64,000 bases of DNA from Paludibacter sp. (GCA_031292575.1 JARLGX010000035.1:103819-167818); one strand, 5' to 3'. Positions 27,216-36,078 are shown, counted from the first letter of the stretch. Program-made: numbers and translations. The notes: generated by a model not told the origin, from the letters alone.

Positions 27216-27241
27216 AATTCCCCTTCAGGGGTTAGGGGTTC
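27216..27241 (-). repeat. CCCCTAA palindromic repeat, copy o (C terminus of DUF559 gene)
   Basis: TTCCCCTTCAGGGGTTAGGG core; in the DUF559 sense it encodes Thr-Pro-Asn-Pro and the stop codon. Confidence 0.95.
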
Positions 27242-27668
27242 TTTTTTTTATTTCTTGTTCTATCGCTTCCAATGTTTTTTCTATTTGATAGAGCACTTGC
27301 TCATTTGTAAAATGAATTACTTTTAATCCGAATGCGTCTAGTTCAAAATCTCTATTTCTGTCATAAATATATTGTTCAGGTATATCATGATATCCACCAT
27401 CCACCTCAATAATTAACTTTGCTTTGTGACAATAGAAATCAGCGATAAAATATAATACAGGATGTTGACGTTTAAACCTAATTCCTTGAATATTAATCTT
27501 CGCTAAATTGCTCCAAAGAAAAATCTCAGCTTCAGTTTGACTATCTCTTAATTTCTTGGCAAGCTCAAAGTGAATTGGCAAAGCACCATAAAACATATTA
27601 GAATCCCTAACCCCTGAAGGGGAATTTAAGTCACTTTCGTCTGTATTAAGTAATTTATCAATATTCAT
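27225..27668 (-). CDS. DUF559 PD-(D/E)XK endonuclease-like protein
   Basis: 147-aa protein of the DUF559 family, related to Vsr-type nucleases. After a repeat-encoded leader (about 9-23, including LNSPSGVRDS) the domain shows AKKLRDSQTEAEIFLWSNL, GIRFKRQHPVLYFIADFYC and LIIEVDGGYHD; the Asp of ADFYC and the E-x-D of EVDGG fit the PD-(D/E)XK metal site. The C terminus KKRTPNP and stop come from another repeat copy. It sits between hlyD and the ABC genes, so it interrupts an otherwise uniform exporter operon. It may be the mobile partner of the repeats (inference); DNA target unknown. Confidence 0.88.
   Translation of the reverse strand: MNIDKLLNTDESDLNSPSGVRDSNMFYGALPIHFELAKKLRDSQTEAEIFLWSNLAKINIQGIRFKRQHPVLYFIADFYCHKAKLIIEVDGGYHDIPEQYIYDRNRDFELDAFGLKVIHFTNEQVLYQIEKTLEAIEQEIKKRTPNP
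27601..27644 (+). repeat. CCCCTAA palindromic repeat, copy n (N terminus of DUF559 gene)
   Basis: Full-length copy with inner flank AAGTCACTTTCGTCTGT. It is read in a different frame from murQ's copy, giving DESDLNSPSGVRDS. Confidence 0.95.
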
Positions 27669-27699
27669 TTGTATTAAAACGAGATTTTATGGTGTAATC

Positions 27700-27726
27700 T
27701 TATTCCCCTTTAGGGGTTAGGGGTCA
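27700..27726 (-). repeat. CCCCTAA palindromic repeat, copy p
   Basis: Perfect core TTTAGGGGTTAGGGGTCA abutting the TGA stop of the hlyD gene. Inverted partner of copy n around the DUF559 start codon. Confidence 0.95.
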
Positions 27727-28662
27727 TCAATTAAAATGTACATCCCCATACATTCCTATTTTCAACAATCCATCATTTTTTACATCAATTTTTACAGCGT
27801 AAACAAGGTTGGCGCGTTCGTCACGTGTCTGAATGGTTTTGGGTGTAAATTCAGCTTTGTCGGAAACCCAGGCAATGGTTCCGGCGTATTCACGGCTTTT
27901 GTCTTTACCAAAATCGGATGTAACTTTCACTTTCTGACCAATTTTTATTTGCGTCAATTGGTCGGCAGTTACATAAGCACGAAGAATCATGTTGTTGATA
28001 TCAGCAATTTTGAAAAGAGCTTTGCCGGGTGCTGCCACTTCGCCCATTTCAGCGTATTTCACCAATACTGTTCCTGTTATAGGGCTGACAATCTTGCATT
28101 TGTTTAATTGGTCTTCTACTTGCTCGGCTTGTAAAGCTAAACTCTCGCTATTTTCATTAATTCCTTGATTACCTGTTTCTAAAGTTGTTTTCTGTGCATC
28201 AAGTTGCTTTTCAAGTACTGCAATTTGTGCATTAATATCGTCTAATTGCTTTTGGTTGGCAGCGTTAGCTTTTACCAAATTTTCAAACCGTTTTTGTTCT
28301 GTTTTGGCAGTTGCAATTTGTTGTTGAAGTATTGCAATTTGTTTTTTTATGTCGGGACGACTACTTAACAATGCTTTTTTGCTGAAGATAATTTGTTGTT
28401 TTCGCAAATATAACTGAGTGCTATCAATTGCACCAACCAATTCATTTTCAGCCAGTGTCTGACCTTCCTGAACATTAAACGAAAGTATCTGTCCTGTTCC
28501 CTGAGCAGAAACAATTACTTCGGTGGCTTCAAAAGTGCCGGATGCATCTGCATTGCCATCCGACGAGCCACACGAAATAAGCATACCTGAAGCAATCAAA
28601 CTTACTATCATGAATTTTGTTCGTTTTGCAAAACTTGAACGGGTGTTGAAAATAGTTTTCAT
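27727..28662 (-). CDS. HlyD-family periplasmic adaptor lipoprotein
   Basis: 311-aa membrane-fusion protein. A positively charged N terminus and hydrophobic segment end in a lipobox, GMLISC, with Cys31 as the lipidation site, so it is probably anchored to the inner membrane by lipid. Lipoyl halves (about 45-70 and 190-215) flank a long coiled-coil hairpin (about 80-185). Links the ABC-2 permeases to the TolC protein encoded 42 bp upstream. Its stop codon is directly followed by a repeat copy. Confidence 0.93.
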   Translation of the reverse strand: MKTIFNTRSSFAKRTKFMIVSLIASGMLISCGSSDGNADASGTFEATEVIVSAQGTGQILSFNVQEGQTLAENELVGAIDSTQLYLRKQQIIFSKKALLSSRPDIKKQIAILQQQIATAKTEQKRFENLVKANAANQKQLDDINAQIAVLEKQLDAQKTTLETGNQGINENSESLALQAEQVEDQLNKCKIVSPITGTVLVKYAEMGEVAAPGKALFKIADINNMILRAYVTADQLTQIKIGQKVKVTSDFGKDKSREYAGTIAWVSDKAEFTPKTIQTRDERANLVYAVKIDVKNDGLLKIGMYGDVHFN

Positions 28663-28704
28663 ATTCTTATATTGTTAAGTATATATTGTTTTAATTTTAG
28701 GGAG

Positions 28705-29997
28705 TTAATTATTCTCATTGTTTTTGAGCTCATAGACACTCATTATCAGTTGAATTTCGTGTAATGATTTTAATTGTATTGCTTGATTTTCAGCATTTGT
28801 TTCGCGAATTAAATCGGTAATAGTGAGCGTTCCGTTATCTACTTTGGAAGTTGTTGATTCTTTTATATTTTTTCGTAAACGGATAATTTCGTCATCGTTC
28901 GAAAGTGTTGACTGCAATTTTTCTATTTCAGTTTTTTGTTGTTTGCTCGCTAAATTGTTGTTGAAAAGAAACGTTTCTTTTTGAATATCGTCCATTTTCT
29001 TGCTGATTTCCAATTTGTTTATATTATTTTTTTGAGTGTATAAACCACTAAAATTCCAGGATAATCGTATGCCTCCAATATAAAATGGTGAAAATCCGGG
29101 ATTAAACATATTTAAGCCGGGCTCACCAATGCCACCTTGCAGAAATGCTCCTAATTTGGGCAAATTGCCTGCGTTCAAAAGTGATTTTTGACTTTCGTAC
29201 ATGTTGTTTTGAGCTTCAAATAAGTTAAGTTCAGGACGATGATTGGTACTGTCATTTAATATAGCTAAATTTATTTCAGGTTTGATAAGTTCGGTATTTT
29301 CATCAATCTTAGATTTTGTAAAAGCCGAAAGCATTATAAAGTATGATTCACGGGTGCTTTTCAACTCCGTGTCGCGTTGATTTGCATTTAATTGTTCTAC
29401 TTTCAATGCATCCAAATCGGCTTGATTGGCAACACCGTTTTGCTTGTAAGCTGCTACCCGGTTGTAATCAACTCCCAATTCGTTTATCAGAATATCGTTT
29501 TGCTTAATTTGCTCATTCAGGAGTAAAATACCAAAATAGAGCTGATTTATACGATCTTTTAACGTGTATAAATCTACCTCAAGTTTTTGTTTTTCAACTT
29601 CGGCAGAGGCTTTTGTTATTTTTTTTTGAGCCGAAATTACACCACCGTCCCAAATTAACTGATCTGCTTCTGCCACAGCCTGATATTGATCTTTTCCCAA
29701 GGATTGGAATGTAACAGGTTTTTTTGCTAAGTCGCTAAGAATTTGACTTAAAACCGTGGGTATTTGAGTTACATCCGATTGATAAGTGGCTTTAGCCGAA
29801 AATGATAACTGAGGCAAATATCCTTTGTTAGCGTTACTGATATTGTATTGAGCCGTTTGCTCAATTAATCCGTATTGCTTTAAAAGCGGATAATTTGCTT
29901 TGGCTTTTTCCTGACAGGTTTCTATTGTCAGACTTTGAGCACTTAAGCCCAATTGACAAACGATTGACAGGAGGATAAATAAAAGTTGTTTTTTCAT
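28705..29997 (-). CDS. TolC-family outer membrane protein
   Basis: 430-aa outer-membrane duct of the second exporter, with a signal peptide (about 1-20, ending GLSAQ) and two long helical OEP repeats. Only distantly similar to the TolC-like protein of the MacAB-type operon at 11260. It lies 30 bp after the tetR-type gene and 42 bp before hlyD, in one leftward operon. Confidence 0.92.
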   Translation of the reverse strand: MKKQLLFILLSIVCQLGLSAQSLTIETCQEKAKANYPLLKQYGLIEQTAQYNISNANKGYLPQLSFSAKATYQSDVTQIPTVLSQILSDLAKKPVTFQSLGKDQYQAVAEADQLIWDGGVISAQKKITKASAEVEKQKLEVDLYTLKDRINQLYFGILLLNEQIKQNDILINELGVDYNRVAAYKQNGVANQADLDALKVEQLNANQRDTELKSTRESYFIMLSAFTKSKIDENTELIKPEINLAILNDSTNHRPELNLFEAQNNMYESQKSLLNAGNLPKLGAFLQGGIGEPGLNMFNPGFSPFYIGGIRLSWNFSGLYTQKNNINKLEISKKMDDIQKETFLFNNNLASKQQKTEIEKLQSTLSNDDEIIRLRKNIKESTTSKVDNGTLTITDLIRETNAENQAIQLKSLHEIQLIMSVYELKNNENN

Positions 29998-30027
29998 ATC
30001 TGTGATGATTTGTTTATTTCAATTTCT

Positions 30028-30651
30028 TTACGGTCTTATGCTGTTTAAAATAACATTCACATGTTCTTCTCTGCGGTGAACAATCATAAACTGCCTTTGA
30101 GCTTCATTTAAGGATGCAATTTCGCCGGCAATTGGGATAAATAGAAAAAGAGAAACGTTTAGTGAAACCATTGTGAGAATTAAATCCGCCAATGTTGTTT
30201 GCCGTATTTTACCAGCTGAGATTTCAGCGTTTAACTGGGCGTTTAGTTTTTCAAAAAGCTTTTGAGGAACTGTTTGCAATTTTTCCTTCAGAATACCGAC
30301 TTGTTCCGGTCTTCTCGAAAACTCGCTGATTATTAGTAATGGAAGTTTTGGATTGGCATTCAGCATATCAAAGTGCGATTCAATAATATGTTTAAGCTTG
30401 TCGGTAAACGATAATTCATCCAGATTGCCAAGATCAAAAATGTGTTGAAAGAATAATTTAAATTTTTGTTCAAAAATGGTATTGAACAAGTTATCTTTCG
30501 TCCTGAAATAATAATGCACCAACGCCTGATTGCAACCTACTTCTTTTGCTATTTCGGTTGTTGAAGTCAAAACGAAACCCTTTTCCAGAAAAAGTCTTTC
30601 GGCTGTTTCCAGAATCGATTGTTCCATTGATTGTTCGGTGTTAACATCCAT
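30028..30651 (-). CDS. TetR/AcrR-family transcriptional regulator
   Basis: 207-aa repressor-like protein. Residues about 10-55 (ILETAERLFLEKGFVLTSTT, EIAKEVGCNQALVHYYFRTK) are the TetR N-terminal HTH; the rest is the helical ligand-binding/dimerisation domain. It is the first gene of the exporter operon, so it probably represses its own operon until a substrate binds. A palindrome at 30666-30683 upstream is a fitting operator. Confidence 0.93.
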   Translation of the reverse strand: MDVNTEQSMEQSILETAERLFLEKGFVLTSTTEIAKEVGCNQALVHYYFRTKDNLFNTIFEQKFKLFFQHIFDLGNLDELSFTDKLKHIIESHFDMLNANPKLPLLIISEFSRRPEQVGILKEKLQTVPQKLFEKLNAQLNAEISAGKIRQTTLADLILTMVSLNVSLFLFIPIAGEIASLNEAQRQFMIVHRREEHVNVILNSIRP

Positions 30652-30665
30652 ATTTAATACGGTAG

Positions 30666-30683
30666 TTTAATAGGTCTATTAAA
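30666..30683. promoter_or_regulatory. candidate TetR operator
   Basis: TTTAATAG-GT-CTATTAAA is a perfect 8-bp inverted repeat with a 2-bp centre, placed 15 bp upstream of the regulator start and just downstream of a near-consensus -7 box (TTACTTTG on the minus strand, 30690-30697). Bound protein would block initiation. Confidence 0.6.
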
Positions 30684-30783
30684 TAGGTGCAAAGTAATAT
30701 ATTTTATATTGAATTTATATTTCATTTTAATGAAAATTTTAGAAACAAACAGTCTTTTAACTTTATATAGGTTTTAAAAACAT

Positions 30784-30818
30784 AAAGGTCGATTTAAACA
30801 AATTTAAACCGACCTTTT
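30784..30818 (-). terminator. terminator of the TonB receptor/DUF4249 unit
   Basis: Hairpin with a stem of about 15 bp (AAAGGTCG and CGACCTTT arms, one internal mismatch, CAAA loop) located 24 bp beyond the DUF4249 stop; on the minus strand the stem is followed by TTTATGTTTTT. Confidence 0.7.
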
Positions 30819-30841
30819 AAAAAATAGGATGTGCATAAAAA

Positions 30842-31630
30842 CTAAGGAAATGTCATTGAAGCTTGTCGCACTGTGCATGCACTGAAATAACCTAACGCAC
30901 CATTAGTTATATTTGAAACAGGGTTTGCAGGCGAAGCAGATTGCCCGTTATTCCCTCTCGAAGTTCTGAAATACTCGAAAACTCCTTTGTCAATGCATTC
31001 AAGCTGAATTGCAATTTTATCTCCTTTTTTTAGCGGATTATTTCCCGATAGTGTTGTTGCTGAGAGCGAATAACTTATTTCTTTCCCTTGATAAAGCTTG
31101 TCATTGGCAATGTTTACTCCGGCTTTCAACGTGTCATTGATGAATTGAATTATCCGGTAATAGTTATCTGCATTTGGTGGATCCATAAAGTTTATATCAA
31201 TTACATCTCCATTTCCAAAAATATTCTTTTTAAGATATATAGTGTCTATGCGTACCGGGTTTGGCATTGTAGAAATGGAAGTGTAAGTTTTTCCATCTAA
31301 GGTAACGGTAAGGGTATATGTTCTCCCTGGGGTACCCCTTAGCTTGGAAGTAAGGTAAGTACCGGCTGTAGTTTCGTTCAGTGTTTCAGCGTTTCCAGCG
31401 TCGTCATTAATTGTAACAGTTGCATTTGAAACAGTTGGAAATGTATTGGTATTTGTGAAATTTACTGTTTTTGAAATTGTTATTGCATATGGTCCTTGAT
31501 GATCATACACATTCCCTTGTATCACCAATGCAGGTGTTGAGTTGCTTAAATTGAGTTCTATTACCTTTTGACATGATGGAAGCAAAAAGAGCAGAAAGAT
31601 ACTTAGTATTAATAGAGTTAATTTTTTCAT
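30842..31630 (-). CDS. DUF4249 lipoprotein
   Basis: 262-aa secreted lipoprotein with lipobox LLPSC (Cys20) and an all-beta body of the Bacteroidetes DUF4249 family. Such proteins are usually encoded next to a TonB receptor, as here (4-bp gap). They are thought to be surface-exposed partners of that receptor; the ligand is unknown. Confidence 0.85.
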   Translation of the reverse strand: MKKLTLLILSIFLLFLLPSCQKVIELNLSNSTPALVIQGNVYDHQGPYAITISKTVNFTNTNTFPTVSNATVTINDDAGNAETLNETTAGTYLTSKLRGTPGRTYTLTVTLDGKTYTSISTMPNPVRIDTIYLKKNIFGNGDVIDINFMDPPNADNYYRIIQFINDTLKAGVNIANDKLYQGKEISYSLSATTLSGNNPLKKGDKIAIQLECIDKGVFEYFRTSRGNNGQSASPANPVSNITNGALGYFSACTVRQASMTFP

Positions 31631-31634
31631 TCGT

Positions 31635-33953
31635 CTAAAATTTAAAATTATACGAGAATGAAGGAACTATTTTAAACAACGTGGTTTGTACAGCCTGAGT
31701 TTTGGTGGCGTCATTCGGATCGTCGCGGAAAGTTATCATGTAAGCATTTTCATGGCCATAAGCATTGTATAATGAGAATGTCCAGCTCGATTCAAAGTCT
31801 TTTGTTTTTTTAATTATCCAGGTTGCACCCAAATCCAGCCTGTGGTATGCAGGCATTCGGTTGGCATTTCGATTGGAATAGTAAAACATGGTTTTTCCGT
31901 CAATCTGATATTTGCCGGTTGGAAAAGTTACTGCATTTCCAGTGTTGTAAACCCATGTTGCGGAGAATGTCCAGCGTTTATTTAAATCGTACATGCCTAC
32001 GATGGAAACATCGTGCGTCCGGTCTTGTTTGGCAGGATAATAATTCCCATTATTTATCAAGTCAAATTTCCGTTCGGTGCGTGATAGTGTATAGCTGATC
32101 CAGCCATTGAATCTGCCGTATTTTTTTTTCAAAAAAACTTCCAAACCGTATGCCCGACCAACACCTGTCAACAATTGCGATTCTACATTTTCGTTGAAAT
32201 TTAGTTCTGCACCGTTTTTGTAATCAATTTGATTTTGAAGGTTTTTGTAATATATTTCTGAGAAAAATTCATATTGATTATCGAAAAAATTCCGGTAGTA
32301 CCCCAACGAAACCTGATCGGCAACTTCGGGTTTCACATTATTACTGCTCGGTATCCACAAGTCTGTGGGATTGCCGGAAGTAGAATTCGATATTAAATGA
32401 AGATTCTGCACGTTACGGGCATAGGAGGCTTTTATTGAACTCTTTGGGTTTAGCACATAGTTGAAAGTGGCGCGGGGCTCAATATAGATATACGTTTTTA
32501 CAAACTGTCCGGTTTTGTAAGTTGCTGTATCTACGGCATTTCCTTCGGAGTCGTATGTGTAATAATTGCCTGGGCCAATTAAACTAAACGAGCTTAACCG
32601 CGCACCATATTCCACGCTAAATTTAGTTGAAAATTTATACTGGTGCGAAATATACAAAGCATTTTCCCAGGCATGTTTATTGGTTAAACTTTTAAGGTTA
32701 ACACTGCTGCTGGCGGTAATAATGCCCGGAATTATGTGATGGATAGCAGAATTAATTCCAAACTTTAATACACTATTTGTGCCTGCAAAAAGTTGGAAAT
32801 CTTGTTTCAGGCTGTAATCCTGAATCTGCGAAATGATATTCATTTCGATTCCATTATTAATATTTATCTTGTAATTATAATTGCTAAAAATCAGCGAAGT
32901 ATTTGAAAATAGTTGGTCTGAAAACAAGTGATTCCAGCGTATGGTAGCGGTACTATTTCCCCAATTAATTCCAAAGGTATTGCTTAAGCCTAACACATCC
33001 TGCCCTAAATAGCCCGAAAGAAAAATTCGGTTTTTATCATCAATTCGGTAGTTGGCTTTGGCATTTAGGTCGTAAAAATATAGTTTTGCTTTGTTTATTG
33101 TTGTGTCTTTTGACAGGCCTAAAAATACATCAGCATAAGTCCGTCGAGCTGAAATTATAAACGAACCTTTATCTTTTACAAGTGGTCCTTCCAAGGTTAA
33201 CCGTGAAGAAATTAGACCAATACCTCCGCTTACACCAAACTTTTTATCGTTTCCGTCATTCATCTTAATATCAAGAACCGAAGACAACCGGCCTCCATAT
33301 TCTGCAGGCTCGTTACCTTTGTAAACCGAAATATCTTTGATAGCATCGGAGTTGAAAACAGAGAAGAAACCCATCAAATGGGAGGCGTTATAAACTGTGG
33401 CTTCGTCGAGTAATATAAGATTTTGGTCGGTTGTTCCACCTCTTACGTTGAAGCCGCTGCTACCTTCGCCGGCAGATTGGATACCGGGCAGAAGCTGTAT
33501 GGTTTTGAGTACATCTTTTTCTCCAAACAAAACTGGTATGTTTTTCAGATCTTTTGTGTCGAGTTTCTGTACCCCCATTTCCAGTTTTGTGATATTCTCA
33601 TTTCTGCGTTGGCTCGAAACTACAACTTCTTTCAGTTCATTGGCTTGCTCAGTGAGTTGAAAATCAATTTTTTGGGATTTATTTAAATCAATTTTTTGAA
33701 TTTGAGGAGTATAACCTGTAAATTGAGCCGTAATCTGGTAGTTTCCCGAAGGCAATGTGATAGAATAATATCCGTATGCATTTGCCACTGAGCCTTTTCC
33801 GGGTAGTTCCTTTATCGATACCGTTGCACCAATCATGTCTTCCCCCGTTTTAGCATCACGGATGTAACCGCTTATGGTATAGTGTTGTTGAGCAAAGATT
33901 GAATGAGAAAAAAGCAGGAAAACTAAACTTAAACACAATTTGCTTTTATGCAT
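31635..33953 (-). CDS. TonB-dependent receptor
   Basis: 772-aa outer-membrane receptor. The ATG at 33951-33953 starts the signal peptide (about 1-21, SHSIFAQ); the frame extends further but without protein-like features. A carboxypeptidase-regulatory-like domain (YTISGYIRDAKTGEDMIGAT, about 24-105) precedes the plug (NLILLDEATVYNASHLMGFF, AEYGGRLSSVLDIKM) and a 22-strand barrel ending FSYNFKF. The paired DUF4249 gene suggests import of an unknown polymer or ligand rather than a SusCD pair. Confidence 0.92.
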   Translation of the reverse strand: MHKSKLCLSLVFLLFSHSIFAQQHYTISGYIRDAKTGEDMIGATVSIKELPGKGSVANAYGYYSITLPSGNYQITAQFTGYTPQIQKIDLNKSQKIDFQLTEQANELKEVVVSSQRRNENITKLEMGVQKLDTKDLKNIPVLFGEKDVLKTIQLLPGIQSAGEGSSGFNVRGGTTDQNLILLDEATVYNASHLMGFFSVFNSDAIKDISVYKGNEPAEYGGRLSSVLDIKMNDGNDKKFGVSGGIGLISSRLTLEGPLVKDKGSFIISARRTYADVFLGLSKDTTINKAKLYFYDLNAKANYRIDDKNRIFLSGYLGQDVLGLSNTFGINWGNSTATIRWNHLFSDQLFSNTSLIFSNYNYKININNGIEMNIISQIQDYSLKQDFQLFAGTNSVLKFGINSAIHHIIPGIITASSSVNLKSLTNKHAWENALYISHQYKFSTKFSVEYGARLSSFSLIGPGNYYTYDSEGNAVDTATYKTGQFVKTYIYIEPRATFNYVLNPKSSIKASYARNVQNLHLISNSTSGNPTDLWIPSSNNVKPEVADQVSLGYYRNFFDNQYEFFSEIYYKNLQNQIDYKNGAELNFNENVESQLLTGVGRAYGLEVFLKKKYGRFNGWISYTLSRTERKFDLINNGNYYPAKQDRTHDVSIVGMYDLNKRWTFSATWVYNTGNAVTFPTGKYQIDGKTMFYYSNRNANRMPAYHRLDLGATWIIKKTKDFESSWTFSLYNAYGHENAYMITFRDDPNDATKTQAVQTTLFKIVPSFSYNFKF

Positions 33954-34171
33954 GCTTATATTATTAAGAAATGTAGTTAAGGTTCTATATGAATCTGACC
34001 TGCCGATTTGAACAAAATTCAAACGCAAAACAATGTGTAAAATTACGGTCTTTAATTGATTTATACAATTAATTCACTGTAAGTTTACAAATAAATAGTT
34101 TTTATACAGACATTTTTAAAGCAATGTTTGCATAATTCCATCCAAATACCAAAAGCATGTCAAAGCCAGGG

Positions 34172-35695
34172 TTATTCAAATTCTGGTTTGCGTCTAATAC
34201 TACGATAAGCAGAACCTATTTTTTCAATAATGTCACCCGCTATCAACGATTCTTTTGATTGGCTACCCAACGATTGATCTCCTGCTAAGCCATGAACTAA
34301 AACACCAATTTTCGAAGCATCTTCAGGAGAATAACCCTGTGCCAGCAGTCCGGTCAATATGCCGGTGAGAACATCGCCCGAACCTGCTGTGGCCATTCCT
34401 GCATTTCCGGTGCTGTTGAAGTATATTTTTCCTTCGGATGTGGCAATAATCGTGTGGGCACCTTTCAGAATGATTATCACCCCGTACTCTTTTGCTGTCT
34501 GCTGAACTTTCAACATCCGTTCGTACGATGAATAGCTTGCTCCAAACAATCGTTCGAACTCTTTGGGGTGAGGGGTGAGGATGCTGTTTTTGGGAATTAA
34601 TTGTAGTAACTCTTTGTGTTGGCTGATTATATTCAATGCATCCGCGTCAATCACACAGGGTTTGTGCAGGGTCGAAAGTGTTTCACGTAGCATTTCTACC
34701 GTTTCGGGGCTTGTCCCAATGCCGGGGCCGATACCTACCGAACTATAATTTTCAATGTTTTCGATGTGGGTAATATAATTCGTATTTACATCCGATTGGA
34801 AAATAACTTCGGGAATTGCTCCCATTACGATGAAACGGTTTGCACCCGGACCATGAACAGTGACAAGTCCTGCTCCGGCACGTAAAGCCGCTTTGCCTGC
34901 CAACACCGAAGCACCGCACATTTCTATGCTTCCGGCAATGATGAAGGCATGTCCAAAGGTTCCCTTATGCGAAAATTTTGGGCGATCTTTTAATATCAAT
35001 TTAACATCATCTTTTTCCAGAACGTTGAAGTCGCTTGGAGTTTCTTCTATAGCTTCGGGGTGAATACCTATATCAAGAACAACTACCTTGCCAAGGAATG
35101 GTGAGCTTTCTTCAAAGAAAAATGAAATTTTTGGGAACTGCAAACAAAGTGTTGTTTTGGCTTTCACAATAACCGGATTTTCGGAAAATTGATTGTCTTC
35201 ACCCAGCAAACCCGATGGAACATCAATGCTGAATACAAAATTACTCAAACTGTTTATCCAAGTTACAGCATCGGCATACATTCCATTCAACGGACGGGTA
35301 AGACCCGATCCGAAAAGGCCGTCGATTACGGTTGATTCTTTGTTAATCTCAGGAGCTATAAATTCGTTGGTAAGTTCGGTTACCGTGCCGGGATACTTTT
35401 TATTCAGCCGTTTCCGGTTTTTTTCGCAGTCGGCCGAGAGTTTTCCGGTACTTAGCAAGAATACTTCTACCACAAAATCTTCGGCTAACAGCATACGTGC
35501 CAAAGCCAACGCATCTCCGCCATTATTGCCCGGACCTGCAAAAATAATTACAGGAGCAAAGTCAGAGCAATAATAACGGCTGTTATATAAAATCTTTTCG
35601 GCTGCACGTTCCATTAAATCGATGGAACGAATGGGTTCATGTTCAATAGTATACTGATCGAGCAGGCGGACTTGCGATGTGGTGAAAATTTTCAT
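34172..35695 (-). CDS. nnrD: bifunctional NAD(P)HX epimerase/dehydratase
   Basis: 507-aa fusion that repairs hydrated NAD(P)H. The N-terminal YjeF_N epimerase half (about 1-210) has FAGPGNNGGDALALARML; the C-terminal ADP/ATP-dependent dehydratase half (about 225-500) has ILKGAHTIIATSEGKIYFN and GNAGMATAGSGDVLTGIL. Both halves look complete. Stands alone, with a candidate -7 box at 35729-35736. Confidence 0.95.
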   Translation of the reverse strand: MKIFTTSQVRLLDQYTIEHEPIRSIDLMERAAEKILYNSRYYCSDFAPVIIFAGPGNNGGDALALARMLLAEDFVVEVFLLSTGKLSADCEKNRKRLNKKYPGTVTELTNEFIAPEINKESTVIDGLFGSGLTRPLNGMYADAVTWINSLSNFVFSIDVPSGLLGEDNQFSENPVIVKAKTTLCLQFPKISFFFEESSPFLGKVVVLDIGIHPEAIEETPSDFNVLEKDDVKLILKDRPKFSHKGTFGHAFIIAGSIEMCGASVLAGKAALRAGAGLVTVHGPGANRFIVMGAIPEVIFQSDVNTNYITHIENIENYSSVGIGPGIGTSPETVEMLRETLSTLHKPCVIDADALNIISQHKELLQLIPKNSILTPHPKEFERLFGASYSSYERMLKVQQTAKEYGVIIILKGAHTIIATSEGKIYFNSTGNAGMATAGSGDVLTGILTGLLAQGYSPEDASKIGVLVHGLAGDQSLGSQSKESLIAGDIIEKIGSAYRSIRRKPEFE

Positions 35696-35728
35696 ATCAG
35701 ATTATTTTTTTTATAATTAAAAGTTATA

Positions 35729-35736
35729 CAAATATA
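35729..35736 (-). promoter_or_regulatory. candidate nnrD -7 box
   Basis: TATATTTG on the minus strand 34 bp upstream of the start codon; no clear -33 element. Confidence 0.35.
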
Positions 35737-35858
35737 TGAATCTATCGGTAACTGTGAAAATTTTGTACGGTAAATATTGTAATTTGATGTATTTTTTAAA
35801 GTCATCTTATTTAATAAGTAATGGACAGAATCGGGTGTAGTATTTTCTCAAATAAATA

Positions 35859-36078
35859 GAACGCAGATTCTCGCTGATATAGCTGATATGCACTGATCAT
35901 AATTGAACTGATTTAATCCTGGTTATATCATGCAAGCATGAAACGAAGTTCTTTATGACCAAAACAATAAACACGACCATAAAAATGATAAGACTGTAAA
36001 TGTTTGAAAATCATTTCGACTTGTCGAAATTAATATCCGTTTTAAAATCAGCTATATCATTGTAAATCAGCGTGCTAT
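35859..36078. repeat. imperfect inverted-repeat element with ACGCAGATT/CGCTGATATAGCTGAT arms
   Basis: The left arm (about 35859-35900) reads ACGCAGATTCTCGCTGATAT then AGCTGATATGC; the reverse complement of the right arm (about 36032-36078) reads CACGCTGATTTACAATGATA then TAGCTGATTTT. The spacer holds two small palindromes, CATGCAAGCATG and ATTTCGAC-TT-GTCGAAAT (36013-36030). No gene inside. Similar GCAGATT/CGCTGAT words are common intergenic repeats in Bacteroidetes. Confidence 0.7.
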
